Notes: a model not told the origin generated them from the letters alone. A DNA stretch of 64,000 nt from Lysinibacillus parviboronicapiens (GCF_003049575.1 NZ_PYWI01000006.1:94742-158741); one strand, 5' to 3'; positions 7,209 to 16,879 are shown, counted from the stretch's first letter. Made by a program: numbers and translations.

Positions 7209-8291
7209 CTACTCCCTCCATTTAAGTAATACAGCTTCCGCACAGAAGCCGGGACCGAGAGCGACGAGCAAACCAACATCATCTACTTGACCTTCGTTTA
7301 ACATAAACTGCTCTAATACATACAACACGGTAGGAGATGACATATTCCCATGACAACGTAATATTTCCCGAGAAATGTCGGTTTTTTGTTCCGCAAGATA
7401 CAGTGTGTCCTCGTAGGCTTTCAATACTTTTTTGCCACCTGGATGAGCGATGAAATGATTGAGTTGTTCACTGTATAGCTGTTGTTCTACTAAAAATTGT
7501 TCGATGAATGGGCCAAGCCATTTCGTAATAATAGAAGGAATACTCTTCTGAAAAATGACATGTAGACCGTTGTTTTTGATATTCCAGCCCATTACATTTT
7601 CAGAATCTGGCATCCATTTAGAACCAGTATTAAGTATAGAAGGTGTTGGCTTTTTTGTAGGTATTGTAACGTCATCCCCACAAACGAGAATACATGCGGC
7701 ACCATCGGCAAATAGAGAGGCACCTATTAAATTACTTTTTGAAAAATCATTTGGCTGAAAGGTTAAGCTGCAAAGTTCGACACAAACAACAAGTACTTTT
7801 GCTTGGGGATGTGCCTGACAAAAATCATAGGCTCGACTGACACCCGCTGCTCCACCAGCGCAACCAAGACCCCAAAGTGGAATGCGCTTTAGTCTGTCTG
7901 AAAAGGACAGTTGATTCATAACGCGGGCATCAATACTTGGTGTTGAAATGCCCGTACTACTAACAAAAATAATCGCATCAATTTCCTCAGGAGAAATCGG
8001 TGTTTCTAAGAAAGCTTCATTTTGTAAACAGGCTTGTATAACTTCAACACTGTATGTTGTTGCCAGTTCAATATATAAGTTGTTCCGTTCTTCAAAAGTA
8101 TGCTCAGTACGATGCCATTCAGCTGGTACACAGAAATGGCGAGACTCAATACCACCGCTGTCAAATACTTTTAAATAACGTTCTAATTTTGGGATTTTTT
8201 TATAAAAAAGTTCCTTTGTTAGCTCTTCAGCATTTGCCTGATATAAAGTATAAGGTGGTTGATATGTACTGATGGAAACGATTTTCGACAA
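7209..8291 (-). CDS. bpsA: Type III polyketide synthase (alkylpyrone synthase)
   Basis: This is a chalcone/stilbene synthase family enzyme of 360 residues, the usual length. The catalytic triad is visible: Cys144 in GLGCAGGAAG, His283 in IAHPGGKK and Asn316 in CHGNMSSP. A GPGFCAEAVLL loop is near the C-terminus. It should extend fatty acyl-CoA starters with malonyl-CoA to form alkylpyrones or alkylresorcinols. The start is a TTG at 8291 with AAAGGAG 8 nt upstream. It is followed directly by the methyltransferase gene bpsB. The products probably sit in the membrane, as known for B. subtilis BpsA products. Confidence 0.92.
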   Translation of the reverse strand: MSKIVSISTYQPPYTLYQANAEELTKELFYKKIPKLERYLKVFDSGGIESRHFCVPAEWHRTEHTFEERNNLYIELATTYSVEVIQACLQNEAFLETPISPEEIDAIIFVSSTGISTPSIDARVMNQLSFSDRLKRIPLWGLGCAGGAAGVSRAYDFCQAHPQAKVLVVCVELCSLTFQPNDFSKSNLIGASLFADGAACILVCGDDVTIPTKKPTPSILNTGSKWMPDSENVMGWNIKNNGLHVIFQKSIPSIITKWLGPFIEQFLVEQQLYSEQLNHFIAHPGGKKVLKAYEDTLYLAEQKTDISREILRCHGNMSSPTVLYVLEQFMLNEGQVDDVGLLVALGPGFCAEAVLLKWRE

Positions 8292-8367
8292 TCCAACATC
8301 TCCTTTGCAAAGTGGTCTTAGTCATTGTATGCATGTGGGGAGTGGTTACATGCTTGATAATTTGGAT

Positions 8368-8396
8368 TTGACAATTTCAAAAGATTTCGATATATT
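8368..8396 (+). promoter_or_regulatory. Sigma-A promoter of a short transcript
   Basis: TTGACA (8368-8373), a 17-bp spacer and TATATT (8391-8396) form a near-consensus promoter. It is followed 34 bp later by a ribosome binding site and small ORF, then a terminator at 8575, giving a transcript of about 210 nt. Confidence 0.75.
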
Positions 8397-8429
8397 GGAA
8401 ACAATTAATTGGAAAGTAGGTGATGTGAC

Positions 8430-8504
8430 ATGATGAATAGATCTGTTTTTAACGTACTGCAATTCGGTTTGTTCAATTTCACACGCCTAAAATTTACATG
8501 TTGA
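8430..8504 (+). CDS. Possible 24-residue peptide
   Basis: A 24-codon ORF (begins MMNRSVFNVLQFG, ends LKFTC) lies between a near-consensus promoter and a strong terminator. The ATG at 8430 follows AGGTGATG. The peptide is hydrophobic and basic, with four Phe and a C-terminal Cys. It could be a real small protein, a leader peptide, or an accidental ORF in a small RNA. No family was recognised. Confidence 0.4.
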   Translation: MMNRSVFNVLQFGLFNFTRLKFTC

Positions 8505-8574
8505 CCTTGTTTTGTAGCTAGTTAGACTTCTACAAAAATAAGCATACTTGTACTTTCCCTTGAACGTGCCTGTG

Positions 8575-8614
8575 AAACCTTGTAACTGCTGAATTGCAGT
8601 TACAAGGTTTTTTA
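8575..8614 (+). terminator. Strong intrinsic terminator
   Basis: A perfect 15-bp stem (AAACCTTGTAACTGC and its complement) with a 6-nt loop is followed by TTTTTTA. It closes the short transcript that starts near 8400, upstream of the RsgA-type gene. Confidence 0.9.
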
Positions 8615-8744
8615 TTGTTTCAGCGCTAGTAAGGTTTTTTAGACACTGGAAAAATAAAGCTTCGGTTGATGCATAGATGTTTTGTGCACAAATAGGCCGA
8701 AGTGTAAATAATAAATAACATGCATATATCAGGAGGAAAACAAA

Positions 8745-9818
8745 TTGAATTTAACAACTTTAGGATTTTCAACATATTTTGAAGAGCAAATGATTGCATT
8801 TAACGAGGAGTCAAAATTAGCTAATTGTGTTCCAGCAAGAGTGACTTTGGAGCATAAGCACGCTTATCGTGTGCTGGCTGAAGAAGGTGAATGGTTAGCA
8901 ACGATTGCTGGTCATTTAGCTTATAATTCGCTAGCACGAGAAGATTTTCCAGCCGTTGGGGATTGGGTGTTGGTCGAGAAAATGGCAGGCGAGGAAAAAG
9001 CGATAATTCATAAACTATTTGAACGAAAGTCTGTCTTTTCGCGCAAGGTTGCAGGTCGAGAAATAACGGAGCAAATTGTAGCATCCAATGTCGATATTGT
9101 ACTTCTTGTGATGAGCTTAAATGCAGATTTTAATATACGTCGTTTAGAACGTTATTTAATCGCTGCCTGGGATTCAGGTGCGAAGCCAATTATTGTACTG
9201 ACAAAGGCAGATTTATGTGACGATGTTGAGAATATGTTGCGTGAGGTCGAGTCTGTCGCGTTTGGTGTAGACGTTGTTGTGACTAGTGCTTTATCAGGTG
9301 AAGGCTTATCAGATATTCATGCCTTTTTTACTGAGGGAGTGACAGGTGCAATACTTGGCTCTTCCGGTGCTGGTAAATCTACATTAACGAATGCACTTTG
9401 TGGTGAGCAACTTATGAAGGTTTCGGGTATTCGAGAGGACGATGCAAAAGGTCGCCATACAACGACACATCGTGAGTTAATCGTATTACCTAGTGGCGGG
9501 TGTTTAATTGATACGCCTGGAATGCGCGAGCTGCAATTATGGGATCAAGGAGATAGTTTATCTTCAAGTTTTAAAGATATTGAAGAACTATCAGCAACAT
9601 GTCGCTATCGAGATTGTACGCACCAAGAGGAGCCGCATTGCGCAGTTCAGCAAGCGATTATAGATGGAGTACTCGAAAATTCGCGTCTACGGAGCTACTT
9701 TAAATTGCAAAAGGAACTCGCATTTATGGAGCGTAAAACAAATACTCAGGCAAAATTAAATGAGCAGCGTAAATGGAAGCAAATTTCGAAGGGCTTGAAG
9801 AAAGGTAAAAAGAAATAA
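8745..9818 (+). CDS. rsgA: RsgA/EngC-type circularly permuted GTPase
   Basis: The 357-residue protein starts at a TTG 9 nt after AGGAGG. It has an N-terminal OB-fold region (about 30-95), permuted GTPase motifs in the order TKAD (153-156), Walker A GSSGAGKST (205-213), DTPG (256-259), and a zinc-finger with Cys286, Cys291, His293 and Cys299. RsgA binds the 30S subunit and drives late small-subunit assembly. The length is greater than B. subtilis RsgA (about 300), closer to the E. coli type, and it stands alone rather than beside prkC/prpC, so it may be a second, paralogous copy. The C-terminus is very Lys-rich (KGLKKGKKK). Confidence 0.9.
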   Translation: MNLTTLGFSTYFEEQMIAFNEESKLANCVPARVTLEHKHAYRVLAEEGEWLATIAGHLAYNSLAREDFPAVGDWVLVEKMAGEEKAIIHKLFERKSVFSRKVAGREITEQIVASNVDIVLLVMSLNADFNIRRLERYLIAAWDSGAKPIIVLTKADLCDDVENMLREVESVAFGVDVVVTSALSGEGLSDIHAFFTEGVTGAILGSSGAGKSTLTNALCGEQLMKVSGIREDDAKGRHTTTHRELIVLPSGGCLIDTPGMRELQLWDQGDSLSSSFKDIEELSATCRYRDCTHQEEPHCAVQQAIIDGVLENSRLRSYFKLQKELAFMERKTNTQAKLNEQRKWKQISKGLKKGKKK

Positions 9819-9826
9819 TCATGAAG

Positions 9827-9868
9827 GAACATAGATATCAATGAAAATATCTGTGTTCTTATTTTTTT
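9827..9868 (+). terminator. Intrinsic terminator
   Basis: A 12-bp stem (GAACATAGATAT/ATATCTGTGTTC, one wobble) is followed by TTATTTTTTT after the GTPase gene. Confidence 0.8.
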
Positions 9869-9871
9869 AAA

Positions 9872-9892
9872 ACGCCTATAAGAAATAGGCGT
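9872..9892. repeat. Perfect 8-bp inverted repeat upstream of fosB
   Basis: ACGCCTAT and ATAGGCGT are separated by 5 nt and lie 50 bp before the fosB start. There is no T tract directly after it on the plus strand, so it could be an operator rather than a terminator. Confidence 0.5.
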
Positions 9893-9941
9893 ATAGCGTA
9901 TGTTCATAGCCGCTAGAATGAATATATAGGAGTGACAGCAG

Positions 9942-10367
9942 GTGCAGATACAAAATATCAATCATTTATTATTTTCAATTTCTAATTTAGATAATTCCAT
10001 AGCATTTTATAAACATATCTTTGATGCAAAATTATTAGTGAAAGGTAAAAACACAGCTTATTTTGATCTTCACGGGCTATGGCTTGCCCTAAATGTAGAG
10101 AAGGATATCCCGCGCAATGAAATTCATCAGTCGTATACACATATAGCATTTTCAATCCATGAACGTGATTTCGATAAAACGTATGACAAGCTTGTCAATT
10201 ATGATGTCAATATTTTGCAAGGAAGACAGCGAGATGTACGAGATAAAAAATCCATTTACTTTACTGATCCAGATGGTCATAAGTTTGAATTTCATACAGG
10301 TACTTTGCAAGATAGATTAGAGTATTATAAAAATGAAAAACAGCATATGGAGTTTTTTGATGAATAA
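9942..10367 (+). CDS. fosB: Metallothiol transferase FosB (fosfomycin resistance)
   Basis: The 141-residue protein is a full-length FosB of the VOC fold. Metal ligands His8 (in NINHLLFS), His67 (in SYTHIAFS) and Glu116 (in GHKFEFHTG) match the FosB His/His/Glu set. The segments [16 protein letters not shown] and [12 protein letters not shown] are typical of Bacillus and Staphylococcus FosB. It adds bacillithiol (or cysteine) to fosfomycin in the cytoplasm, opening the epoxide. Start is a GTG after AGGAGTGA. It is monocistronic. In Bacillus, fosB is part of the core genome, so this is probably intrinsic and not acquired. Confidence 0.93.
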   Translation: MQIQNINHLLFSISNLDNSIAFYKHIFDAKLLVKGKNTAYFDLHGLWLALNVEKDIPRNEIHQSYTHIAFSIHERDFDKTYDKLVNYDVNILQGRQRDVRDKKSIYFTDPDGHKFEFHTGTLQDRLEYYKNEKQHMEFFDE

Positions 10368-10375
10368 TAAAAAAT

Positions 10376-10405
10376 AAGTGTCTCTGACCATTAAGAGACG
10401 CTTTT
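10376..10405 (+). terminator. Intrinsic terminator of fosB
   Basis: A 10-bp stem (AAGTGTCTCT/AGAGACGCTT with one wobble) is followed by TTTT. Confidence 0.75.
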
Positions 10406-10538
10406 GATTTATAACGAATTTGCGAAGTACAAAAGATTGATGACAACTATATTAAAATGTGGAAATATAAGAAACGAACCTTCCCTAAAATAACAACGTT
10501 ATATGGTTAGATTTATGTAAATACGAAGGAGTGACTTT

Positions 10539-11183
10539 ATGAAAAAAGCAATTATTTTTGATATGGATGGTACTTTATTTCAAACGAATCTCATCTTGGA
10601 ACCAGCACTTACAGCGACTTTTGATGTGCTTCGAGCAAAGAGCTTGTGGCAAGGTGATACACCAATCGAAACGTATCGTGAGATTATGGGTGTTCCTTTA
10701 CCAGTTGTATGGGAAACATTATGTCCTGAGCATTCTTTGGAGGTTCGTAAAGAAAGTAATGCACTGTTCCATACAAAACTTATTGAACAGATACGGCATG
10801 GTAAAGGTGCACTGTATCCTAATGCAGAGCAAATTCTTGCGACTTTGGTCGAAGACTATAATTTATACATAGTAAGTAATGGTCAAATCGAGTATTTACA
10901 AGCCATTGTTGAAACTTATCAGCTAGATCGTTTTATTAAAGGCACATATAGTATTCAATCCATTTCAAGTGGTCATAAATCACATTTGGTTCGTAAAGTA
11001 ATTGAAGAAAATAACATTCAACACGGAGCAGTTGTTGGAGATCGTGCTTCGGATATTCAAGCGGCACAAGATAATTACCTTCTCGCAGTTGGTATACGCT
11101 TTGATTTTGCACAGGAATGTGAATTGCAAAAAGCAAATGTGGTCATAGATGATTTAAAGGAACTGCCAACTGTACTAAACTGA
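10539..11183 (+). CDS. HAD-superfamily phosphatase
   Basis: The 214-residue protein has all HAD motifs: DMDGT (8-12, nucleophile Asp8 and acid Asp10), SNG at about 113-115, a Lys near 147 and GDRASD near 167. The helical cap inserted after motif I places it with the phosphoglycolate phosphatase/beta-phosphoglucomutase subgroup. The substrate cannot be read from sequence. It stands alone between fosB and the Met T-box, with AAGGAGTG before the ATG. Confidence 0.85.
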   Translation: MKKAIIFDMDGTLFQTNLILEPALTATFDVLRAKSLWQGDTPIETYREIMGVPLPVVWETLCPEHSLEVRKESNALFHTKLIEQIRHGKGALYPNAEQILATLVEDYNLYIVSNGQIEYLQAIVETYQLDRFIKGTYSIQSISSGHKSHLVRKVIEENNIQHGAVVGDRASDIQAAQDNYLLAVGIRFDFAQECELQKANVVIDDLKELPTVLN

Positions 11184-11285
11184 TTTTAAAAACCTTTAGC
11201 ATTTATCGCGAACATTTTAAAATTTATCGAGAAATTTCGTCGGTTTATCGACATCTAGCATTTTATCTTCAAATGTTTGCATTGC

Positions 11286-11603
11286 AAATTATGAGGGAAA
11301 AGAGTAAAATGGTGCCAATCTATAGAAAAGCGTTGAGAAGGAAAAGTAAATTGGATAAGCATTTAATAGAGAGCCTCTGCTGGTGGAAATGAGGTAAATG
11401 AACCCATTTGAAAATGACCTTTGAGCTTCGTACCGAAAGCTTTCACAAGTAGGCTACGACGAGATGGGCACTCGTTACAACAGCAGCAGTATCTCTTATA
11501 TGTGGATGTACTGATTGAGGCAAATAGTTTGAGCTATTTGTAAATATAGGTGGTAACACGGGTATACTCGTCCTAATCAGTAATGATTAGGGCGTTTTTT
11601 TTA
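11286..11603 (+). promoter_or_regulatory. T-box riboswitch, methionine specifier
   Basis: This is the leader of the MetRS gene. It has an AGAGAG distal element (about 11368), GCTGGTGGAAA, the specifier ATG (11414-11416) in the expected context GAAAATGACCTTTGAGC, and the T-box AGGTGGTAACACGGG (11548-11562). These are followed by a terminator hairpin. Uncharged tRNA-Met should stabilise the antiterminator and allow synthesis of the downstream MetRS. Confidence 0.92.
11571..11602 (+). terminator. Terminator of the Met T-box
   Basis: The stem TCCTAATCA/TGATTAGGG is followed by CGTTTTTTTT. Its 5' half overlaps the antiterminator bulge region as in other T-boxes. Confidence 0.85.
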
Positions 11604-11704
11604 TCTTTATTTTGCGGCCGTGTCAGATGTTATTTGCGTCAGAGCAATGCACTAGATATGCCAAAGGGAAGTTTATACACAATTTTTGAGGGGAGCAACT
11701 TAGG

Positions 11705-13339
11705 ATGACAATTATTATTGGCGGCGCTTGGCCATATGCAAATGGCTCTTTGCATTTAGGTCATATTGCTGCATTATTACCTGGTGATATTTTGGCTAGA
11801 TATTACCGACAAAAAGGCGAGAAAGTTTTATATGTTTCTGGTAGTGACTGTAATGGTACGCCTATATCAATTCGGGCAACGCAGGAAAACACCACGACAC
11901 AGGCTATTGCCAATAGATATCATGATGAATTTACACAATGTTTTCAGGAGCTAGGGTTTACCTATGATCTGTATACAAGAACCGATGCTAAGCACCATCA
12001 TGAATCCGTGCAGACAATTTTTCTACAATTATTAACCAATAATTATTTATATAAGAAGAAGATTGAGCAGGCATATTGTGACACGGATAAGCAGTTTTTG
12101 CCTGATCGTTTTGTAGAAGGAACTTGTCCAAATTGCGGTGCGAAGGCGCGGGGAGATCAGTGCGATAATTGTTCGGAAATTTTAGATCCGCTTGATTTAA
12201 TCGATAAGCGCTGTAAAATTTGTGGGAATGAGCCAGTAATTCGAGAGACAGAGCATTTTTATTTTACCTTCAGTCAATTTCAGGGAAGGCTTGAGAGTTA
12301 TTTAGCTGAGGCAAAGCTGGAGAAACGTTGGCGCGATAATGCGTTAGCTTTAACAGAGCGTTATTTGTCCGAAGGTGTACCTGATCGTGCAGTAACAAGG
12401 GATTTACCGAATGGAGTAAACGTACCAGTACCTGGTTTTGAAGGAAAGAAAATCTATGTGTGGATAGAAGCTGTGGCTGGTTATTTAACTGCAAGTATTG
12501 AATGGGCTCAACAGCACGATGTGGCCATCGAGGACTTATGGAATGAAGATACAATCTCGTACTATATACATGGCAAAGATAATATACCATTCCATACTGT
12601 TATTTGGCCCGCTGTTTTAATGGGTATAGGGGCGAAGGCATTACCAACACATATTGTTTCGAATGAATATTTAACATTAGAGAAACGAAAACTATCGACC
12701 AGTCAAAATTGGGCTGTATGGGTTCCTTATATATTAAGCCGCTATGATGCAGATTCAATCCGCTATTTTTTAACAATGAATGCACCAGAAAATCGTGATA
12801 CTGATTTTTCTTGGCGCGAATTTATCTATAGTCATAATGGTGAGCTACTTGGCGCATATGGTAATTTTGTCAATCGTACATTGAAATTTTTAGAAAAGTC
12901 CTTTAACAGTCAAGTCCCTCAGGCTGAGGTGGATGGAGCTGTAAGAAAGAAGACCATTCACTTGTTTAGTGAGGCCGCAATTGATATTGAAGCGGGGCAT
13001 TTTAAGCAGGCTTTAGAGGCGATTTTTGAATACGTTCGCGCAGCAAATCGCTATTTTGATGAGCAACAACCGTGGTTGCAAGTCAACGAAGACGTGGAGG
13101 CAGGAAATAAAACACTTGCAACATGCGTCTACATTATTGCCAATCTTAGTCAGCTACTGCAACCATTTCTACCGTTTTCGGCTGGGAAAATTCGAGATGT
13201 GTTAGGCATACAGGAAGTAATGTGGCATGAGCAAGTGGAACTGCCAACTGACATTAGAGAGGTAACACCACTGTTTGACCGTCTTGATATTGGTTTAATT
13301 GAAGAGGAATATCAAAAATTAGTAAATGACAGTCAATAA
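11705..13339 (+). CDS. metS: Methionyl-tRNA synthetase, type 2
   Basis: The 544-residue class I synthetase has HLGH (17-20) and the KMSKS equivalent KLSTS (329-333). Its zinc knuckles are Cys141/144/153/156 with Cys170/173 beside them. It ends after the anticodon-binding helical domain and lacks the C-terminal EMAP/tRNA-binding dimer domain seen in the usual Bacillus MetRS. The four-knuckle-Cys and [11 protein letters not shown] pattern fit the archaeal-like MetRS2 group. Such a second MetRS can differ in inhibitor sensitivity from MetRS1. Control by the upstream Met T-box suggests induction on methionine starvation. Whether it is the only MetRS cannot be judged from this window. Confidence 0.92.
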   Translation: MTIIIGGAWPYANGSLHLGHIAALLPGDILARYYRQKGEKVLYVSGSDCNGTPISIRATQENTTTQAIANRYHDEFTQCFQELGFTYDLYTRTDAKHHHESVQTIFLQLLTNNYLYKKKIEQAYCDTDKQFLPDRFVEGTCPNCGAKARGDQCDNCSEILDPLDLIDKRCKICGNEPVIRETEHFYFTFSQFQGRLESYLAEAKLEKRWRDNALALTERYLSEGVPDRAVTRDLPNGVNVPVPGFEGKKIYVWIEAVAGYLTASIEWAQQHDVAIEDLWNEDTISYYIHGKDNIPFHTVIWPAVLMGIGAKALPTHIVSNEYLTLEKRKLSTSQNWAVWVPYILSRYDADSIRYFLTMNAPENRDTDFSWREFIYSHNGELLGAYGNFVNRTLKFLEKSFNSQVPQAEVDGAVRKKTIHLFSEAAIDIEAGHFKQALEAIFEYVRAANRYFDEQQPWLQVNEDVEAGNKTLATCVYIIANLSQLLQPFLPFSAGKIRDVLGIQEVMWHEQVELPTDIREVTPLFDRLDIGLIEEEYQKLVNDSQ

Positions 13340-13343
13340 ATAA

Positions 13344-13380
13344 GAAAAGCAGTATGACCCTTCTCGTCGTACTGCTTTTC
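13344..13380. terminator. Bidirectional terminator between metS and leuA
   Basis: A 15-bp stem (GAAAAGCAGTATGAC/GTCGTACTGCTTTTC) with a 7-nt loop lies between the convergent genes. Confidence 0.8.
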
Positions 13381-13431
13381 TATGTTTAATGATGTTTTCA
13401 GCTTTGTGAATAGTGGTTCACTCTTCAAGAG

Positions 13432-15003
13432 CTAATTCATAACAGGGGTTAATTTTGCCACAACGATACTGTTAATAGCATTGATATAGGCAAGGGCACT
13501 TGCTTTTAAAATATCTGTATCCGCTGCCTTGGCGATATACTTTTCACCTTCGTGTTCAATGGTGATTTTTACTTTACCAAGTGCTTCTTTACCACGAGAC
13601 ACACTATTAATATTGTACTCAACTAGCTTCACATCAATTTTTGTAATTTCCGCGATGGCAGAATACAATGCGTCAATTGGACCAGAACCGACTGCACTCG
13701 CCTGCAATACATCGCTACCCTTACGAATTTTCACGCTTGCAGATGGGAAGCTGGCATTGCTGACGACTTGCAGATCTGCGAAATCAAAGAATTGATCGCT
13801 ATAATGAGTAGCATTGGCATGATTGGCATCGTGCTTTTCATAATAGCTTTCAACAATTACATATAAATCATGGTCATATACTTCTTTCTTGGCATCGGCT
13901 AATTTTAAGAAGCCTTCAAAGACTCCTTCAAACTCCTCTGCAGAAAGATTTGAGAATCCAAGTTTTTCAAGGGCATTTTTCACAGCATGACGACCTGAAC
14001 GTGCAGTAAGAACTAGCTCCATGTCGTCTAACCCAACGTCTTCAGGATGCACAATTTCGTAGGCATCACGAGATTTTAACAGGCCATCTTGGTGAATACC
14101 TGATGAATGGGCAAATGCATTGTCTCCAGTAATTGCTTTGTTTACCTGTACATCTAAGCCCATAAAGCTTGATACAAGGCGTGATGTATTCATAATCTCT
14201 TTTGTGTTGATGCGTGTTTGAGCATTGTAGACCGTACTGCGTGTTTTTAATGCCATTATTACCTCTTCTAGTGCGGCATTCCCAGCGCGTTCACCAATGC
14301 CGTTAATTGTACATTCCACTTTGTCAGCCCCATTTTTAATGGCAGCAAGTGTATTAGCAGTTGCCATACCAAGGTCATTGTGACAGTGGACACTTAGCAG
14401 AACACTGTCGTTTAGATTTTTCATGCGGTCATTTAGTTTATAAATCATCGCTCCAAATTCCTCGGGCTCTGCAAAACCAACTGTGTCAGGCACATTAATC
14501 ATCGTTGCGCCAGCCTTCATGACCGCTTCTATCGTTTTCCACAGGTATTCAAAATCAGAGCGAGATGCATCCTCTGTTGAATATTGGACTTGCGGTAATA
14601 GTGTTTTTGCATATTTTACAGCGTCTATACCAATTTGAAGAATTTGCTCTTTGGATTTACTAAATTTCTTTTCAACATGAATGTCAGAAGTGCCAAGCAC
14701 CATATGAATCATTGGATTTTCAGCGTATTTTACAGCATTATAAACAGCATCTATATCTGCCTGTACGGCACGCGCTAAAGCTGTAATCATAATATCATTT
14801 GTGTTACCGACTTTTTGCGCCACGGCTTTCACGGCATCAAAGTCACCTTGTGATGAAGCAGGGAAACCAGCTTCGATAATATCGACGCCTAATTTTTTGA
14901 GTTGCTGTGCAATCTCTACTTTCTCGTATAAGTTCAGTTTTGCTCCTGGTACTTGCTCGCCATCACGTAAAGTTGTATCAAACACCCAAATTTTTCTTCC
15001 CAT
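13432..15003 (-). CDS. leuA: 2-isopropylmalate synthase
   Basis: The 523-residue enzyme condenses acetyl-CoA with 2-oxoisovalerate, the first step of leucine synthesis. It has the DTTLRDGEQ signature at the N-terminus, [29 protein letters not shown] and a C-terminal leucine-binding regulatory domain (from about residue 390). I chose the ATG at 15003 because AAAGGAGTG lies 7 nt upstream; the in-frame TTG at 15009 is too close. It stands alone: no leuB, leuC, leuD or ilv gene is adjacent. A Leu T-box lies upstream, but more than 400 bp away. Confidence 0.95.
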   Translation of the reverse strand: MGRKIWVFDTTLRDGEQVPGAKLNLYEKVEIAQQLKKLGVDIIEAGFPASSQGDFDAVKAVAQKVGNTNDIMITALARAVQADIDAVYNAVKYAENPMIHMVLGTSDIHVEKKFSKSKEQILQIGIDAVKYAKTLLPQVQYSTEDASRSDFEYLWKTIEAVMKAGATMINVPDTVGFAEPEEFGAMIYKLNDRMKNLNDSVLLSVHCHNDLGMATANTLAAIKNGADKVECTINGIGERAGNAALEEVIMALKTRSTVYNAQTRINTKEIMNTSRLVSSFMGLDVQVNKAITGDNAFAHSSGIHQDGLLKSRDAYEIVHPEDVGLDDMELVLTARSGRHAVKNALEKLGFSNLSAEEFEGVFEGFLKLADAKKEVYDHDLYVIVESYYEKHDANHANATHYSDQFFDFADLQVVSNASFPSASVKIRKGSDVLQASAVGSGPIDALYSAIAEITKIDVKLVEYNINSVSRGKEALGKVKITIEHEGEKYIAKAADTDILKASALAYINAINSIVVAKLTPVMN

Positions 15004-15122
15004 TTTCAAACACTCCTTTTGTTTAATTAAAATATTTTAAGCTGAGCATGCCACATCTGAGAGGTTATTTTGATTGCCTCCACCGGTTTTCCTACCTGTC
15101 AGTGGCGATGAGATGAAGAAAT

Positions 15123-15395
15123 CCCCACTGATAGAAGTTTTACTCTATCCCGCATTAACGGTCCGTAAGATGCCATACAAAGGCAATCAACTGACCGTAA
15201 AAGCCCGATTGGTTCAGCTAACAATCAGTGGGAATAAAGAAACCCCCACTGATAGAAGTTTCACTCTATCCCGCATCAACGGTCCGTAAGATGTCATACA
15301 AAGGCAATCAACTGGCCGTAAAAGCCCGATTGGTTCAGCTAACAATCAGTGGGAATAAAGAAATTCCCACTGATAGAAGTTTCACTCTATGCCCG
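15123..15395. repeat. 121-bp tandem repeat with internal hairpins (about 2.2 copies)
   Basis: The string CCCACTGATAGAAGTT recurs with an exact 121-bp period (at about 15124, 15245 and 15366). Units are over 95 percent identical. Each unit ends with ATCAGTGGG, which can pair with the CCCACTGAT of the next unit across about 12 nt, so every junction forms a hairpin. The array lies in the transcribed leader between the Leu T-box and leuA. Short open frames across it are by-products of the repeat. Confidence 0.9.
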
Positions 15396-15435
15396 GAGGT
15401 AGTCGGATATTAATGTGCCTCTCTGCTTTAAAAAT

Positions 15436-15735
15436 AAAAAAACCCGTCTCTATATAAAATATAGAGACGAGTTTTTGCTCGCGGTACCACTCTAATTGAC
15501 CTTTTCTTTACAGAAAAAGTCCCCTTATCAACAGCTATCACTGTTTATCCCTATAACGGGGGAATCCGACATCCCTTACTTTAGCGACGTCCATTGACGA
15601 AGTTATAGTTCAGGGAGTAGCTCATGGACGAGTTCAAAATGTGTGCCTACCGGTTTACACCAACCACCGGCTCTCTACAAGTACACAGGCATTTCTACTA
15701 TTTCCAATCTAGGCCTACAATGTGTTGTTGAAAGC
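15436..15735 (-). promoter_or_regulatory. T-box riboswitch, leucine specifier
   Basis: Read on the minus strand: AGAGAGCCGGTGGTTGGTG, then specifier CTC (complement of 15630-15632) in the context GAACTCGTCCATGAGC, then the T-box GAGTGGTACCGCG, then a terminator. CTC is a leucine codon, matching the downstream leuA. The distance from terminator to leuA start is about 430 nt, unusually long. Confidence 0.93.
15441..15476 (-). terminator. Terminator of the Leu T-box
   Basis: On the minus strand AAACTCGTCTCTATA pairs with TATAGAGACGGGTTT and is followed by TTTTATTTTT. Confidence 0.88.
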
Positions 15736-15941
15736 AATAATACTTGGATATTGTTATTCTGTCAACAATATTCTAAAAATTTTTTGTTTTCTGTTTTAAT
15801 GGGGTTTAACCAAAACAGTAGTAAGAAATTTAAATTATAATAATGTTTTTGCATGAATTTATATCCCTTGATTACTACCAATAAAGTAATTTTCTATGAG
15901 ATAATAAAGCCAGATTTTATACATAGAAAGTAGGTGTAACA

Positions 15942-16694
15942 ATGAAATTCGTATTTGATTTGGATGGCACAATTTGTTTTAAAGGACAGCCGTTGACACC
16001 AGGTATAACTACTGCGTTGGCGAATTGTATGGCGGATGGCCATGAGGTAATCTTTGCTTCAGCACGTCCAATTCGTGATTTATTGCCCGTATTACCGGAG
16101 TCGATGAGAAAACTTCCGATGGTTGGGGGAAATGGGGCATTTGTCGCTAGCAATGGGGATACCATTGAAGTAAGTGCTTTTTCAGTAGAAACCGTGGAGG
16201 CTATCTCAAAAATTATTACAGCATTTAAACTCCCATATTTAATCGATGGTGATTGGGATTACGCGTACACAGGTAGTGAAGATCATCCGATTTATCGAAA
16301 TTTAGATCCACTGAAGCTGGCAAAAAAAGTATTATTTACTGAACTGAAGGACATTGTGAAAATTGTATTATTTCCTGGTGAACAGCAACAAGAAATATTG
16401 ACAGAGCTCGAAAAACTACCGATTTCGTTATATGAGCATATGTCAGAGAATATTGTCGATATAAGTCCTAGTGGTATTGATAAATGGAATGGCTTAATAA
16501 AGTTAGGTGTTCTAGAAGGGGATTTTGTCGCGTTTGGTAATGATGCAAATGATAAAGCAATGTTTGTAAAGGCAAAGGAAAGTGTATGTGTAGGCATGCA
16601 TGAAGTACGGCAATATGCTAATTTACAGGTTGCTAGCGAAGAAGTAGCAATTATTGCAATGCTACAAAGATTAAGCAAAAAGTATAAATGCTAA
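15942..16694 (+). CDS. HAD-superfamily hydrolase, Cof type (IIB)
   Basis: The 250-residue protein starts with FDLDGTI (motif I, Asp6 and Asp8), has SARP as motif II, a large cap from about residue 85, and FGNDANDKAMF as motif IV. This order fits the Cof/YbiV group of sugar-phosphate or flavin-phosphate phosphatases. The substrate cannot be inferred. The gene is alone, start ATG after AGTAGGTG, with a T-box divergent to its left. Confidence 0.85.
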   Translation: MKFVFDLDGTICFKGQPLTPGITTALANCMADGHEVIFASARPIRDLLPVLPESMRKLPMVGGNGAFVASNGDTIEVSAFSVETVEAISKIITAFKLPYLIDGDWDYAYTGSEDHPIYRNLDPLKLAKKVLFTELKDIVKIVLFPGEQQQEILTELEKLPISLYEHMSENIVDISPSGIDKWNGLIKLGVLEGDFVAFGNDANDKAMFVKAKESVCVGMHEVRQYANLQVASEEVAIIAMLQRLSKKYKC

Positions 16695-16796
16695 TGTAGA
16701 TATGTATAGATTGGAAAGTACTATTTTGAATAAAAGTACTCTGAGATTCCATCAAGAAAAAATCTGCAAATTTCTTAGAGAAAGGTAAACCAGTTT

Positions 16797-16830
16797 AGCC
16801 TCAGTCGTTGCATAAGTGTCGACTGAGGCT
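16797..16830. terminator. Terminator-like hairpin between convergent genes
   Basis: A perfect 11-bp stem (AGCCTCAGTCG and complement) with a 12-nt loop lies between the HAD gene and the chemoreceptor gene. A T8 tract follows on the plus strand after 6 nt. Confidence 0.65.
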
Positions 16831-16879
16831 TACTTGGTTTTTTTTGAAGTAGGTAAGATTCCAAAAAACTATTTAGAGT

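Noticed and set aside
15074..15413. Short ORFs in the leuA leader repeats
   Set aside because: They repeat with the 121-bp unit, lack good start sites and show no protein-like composition.
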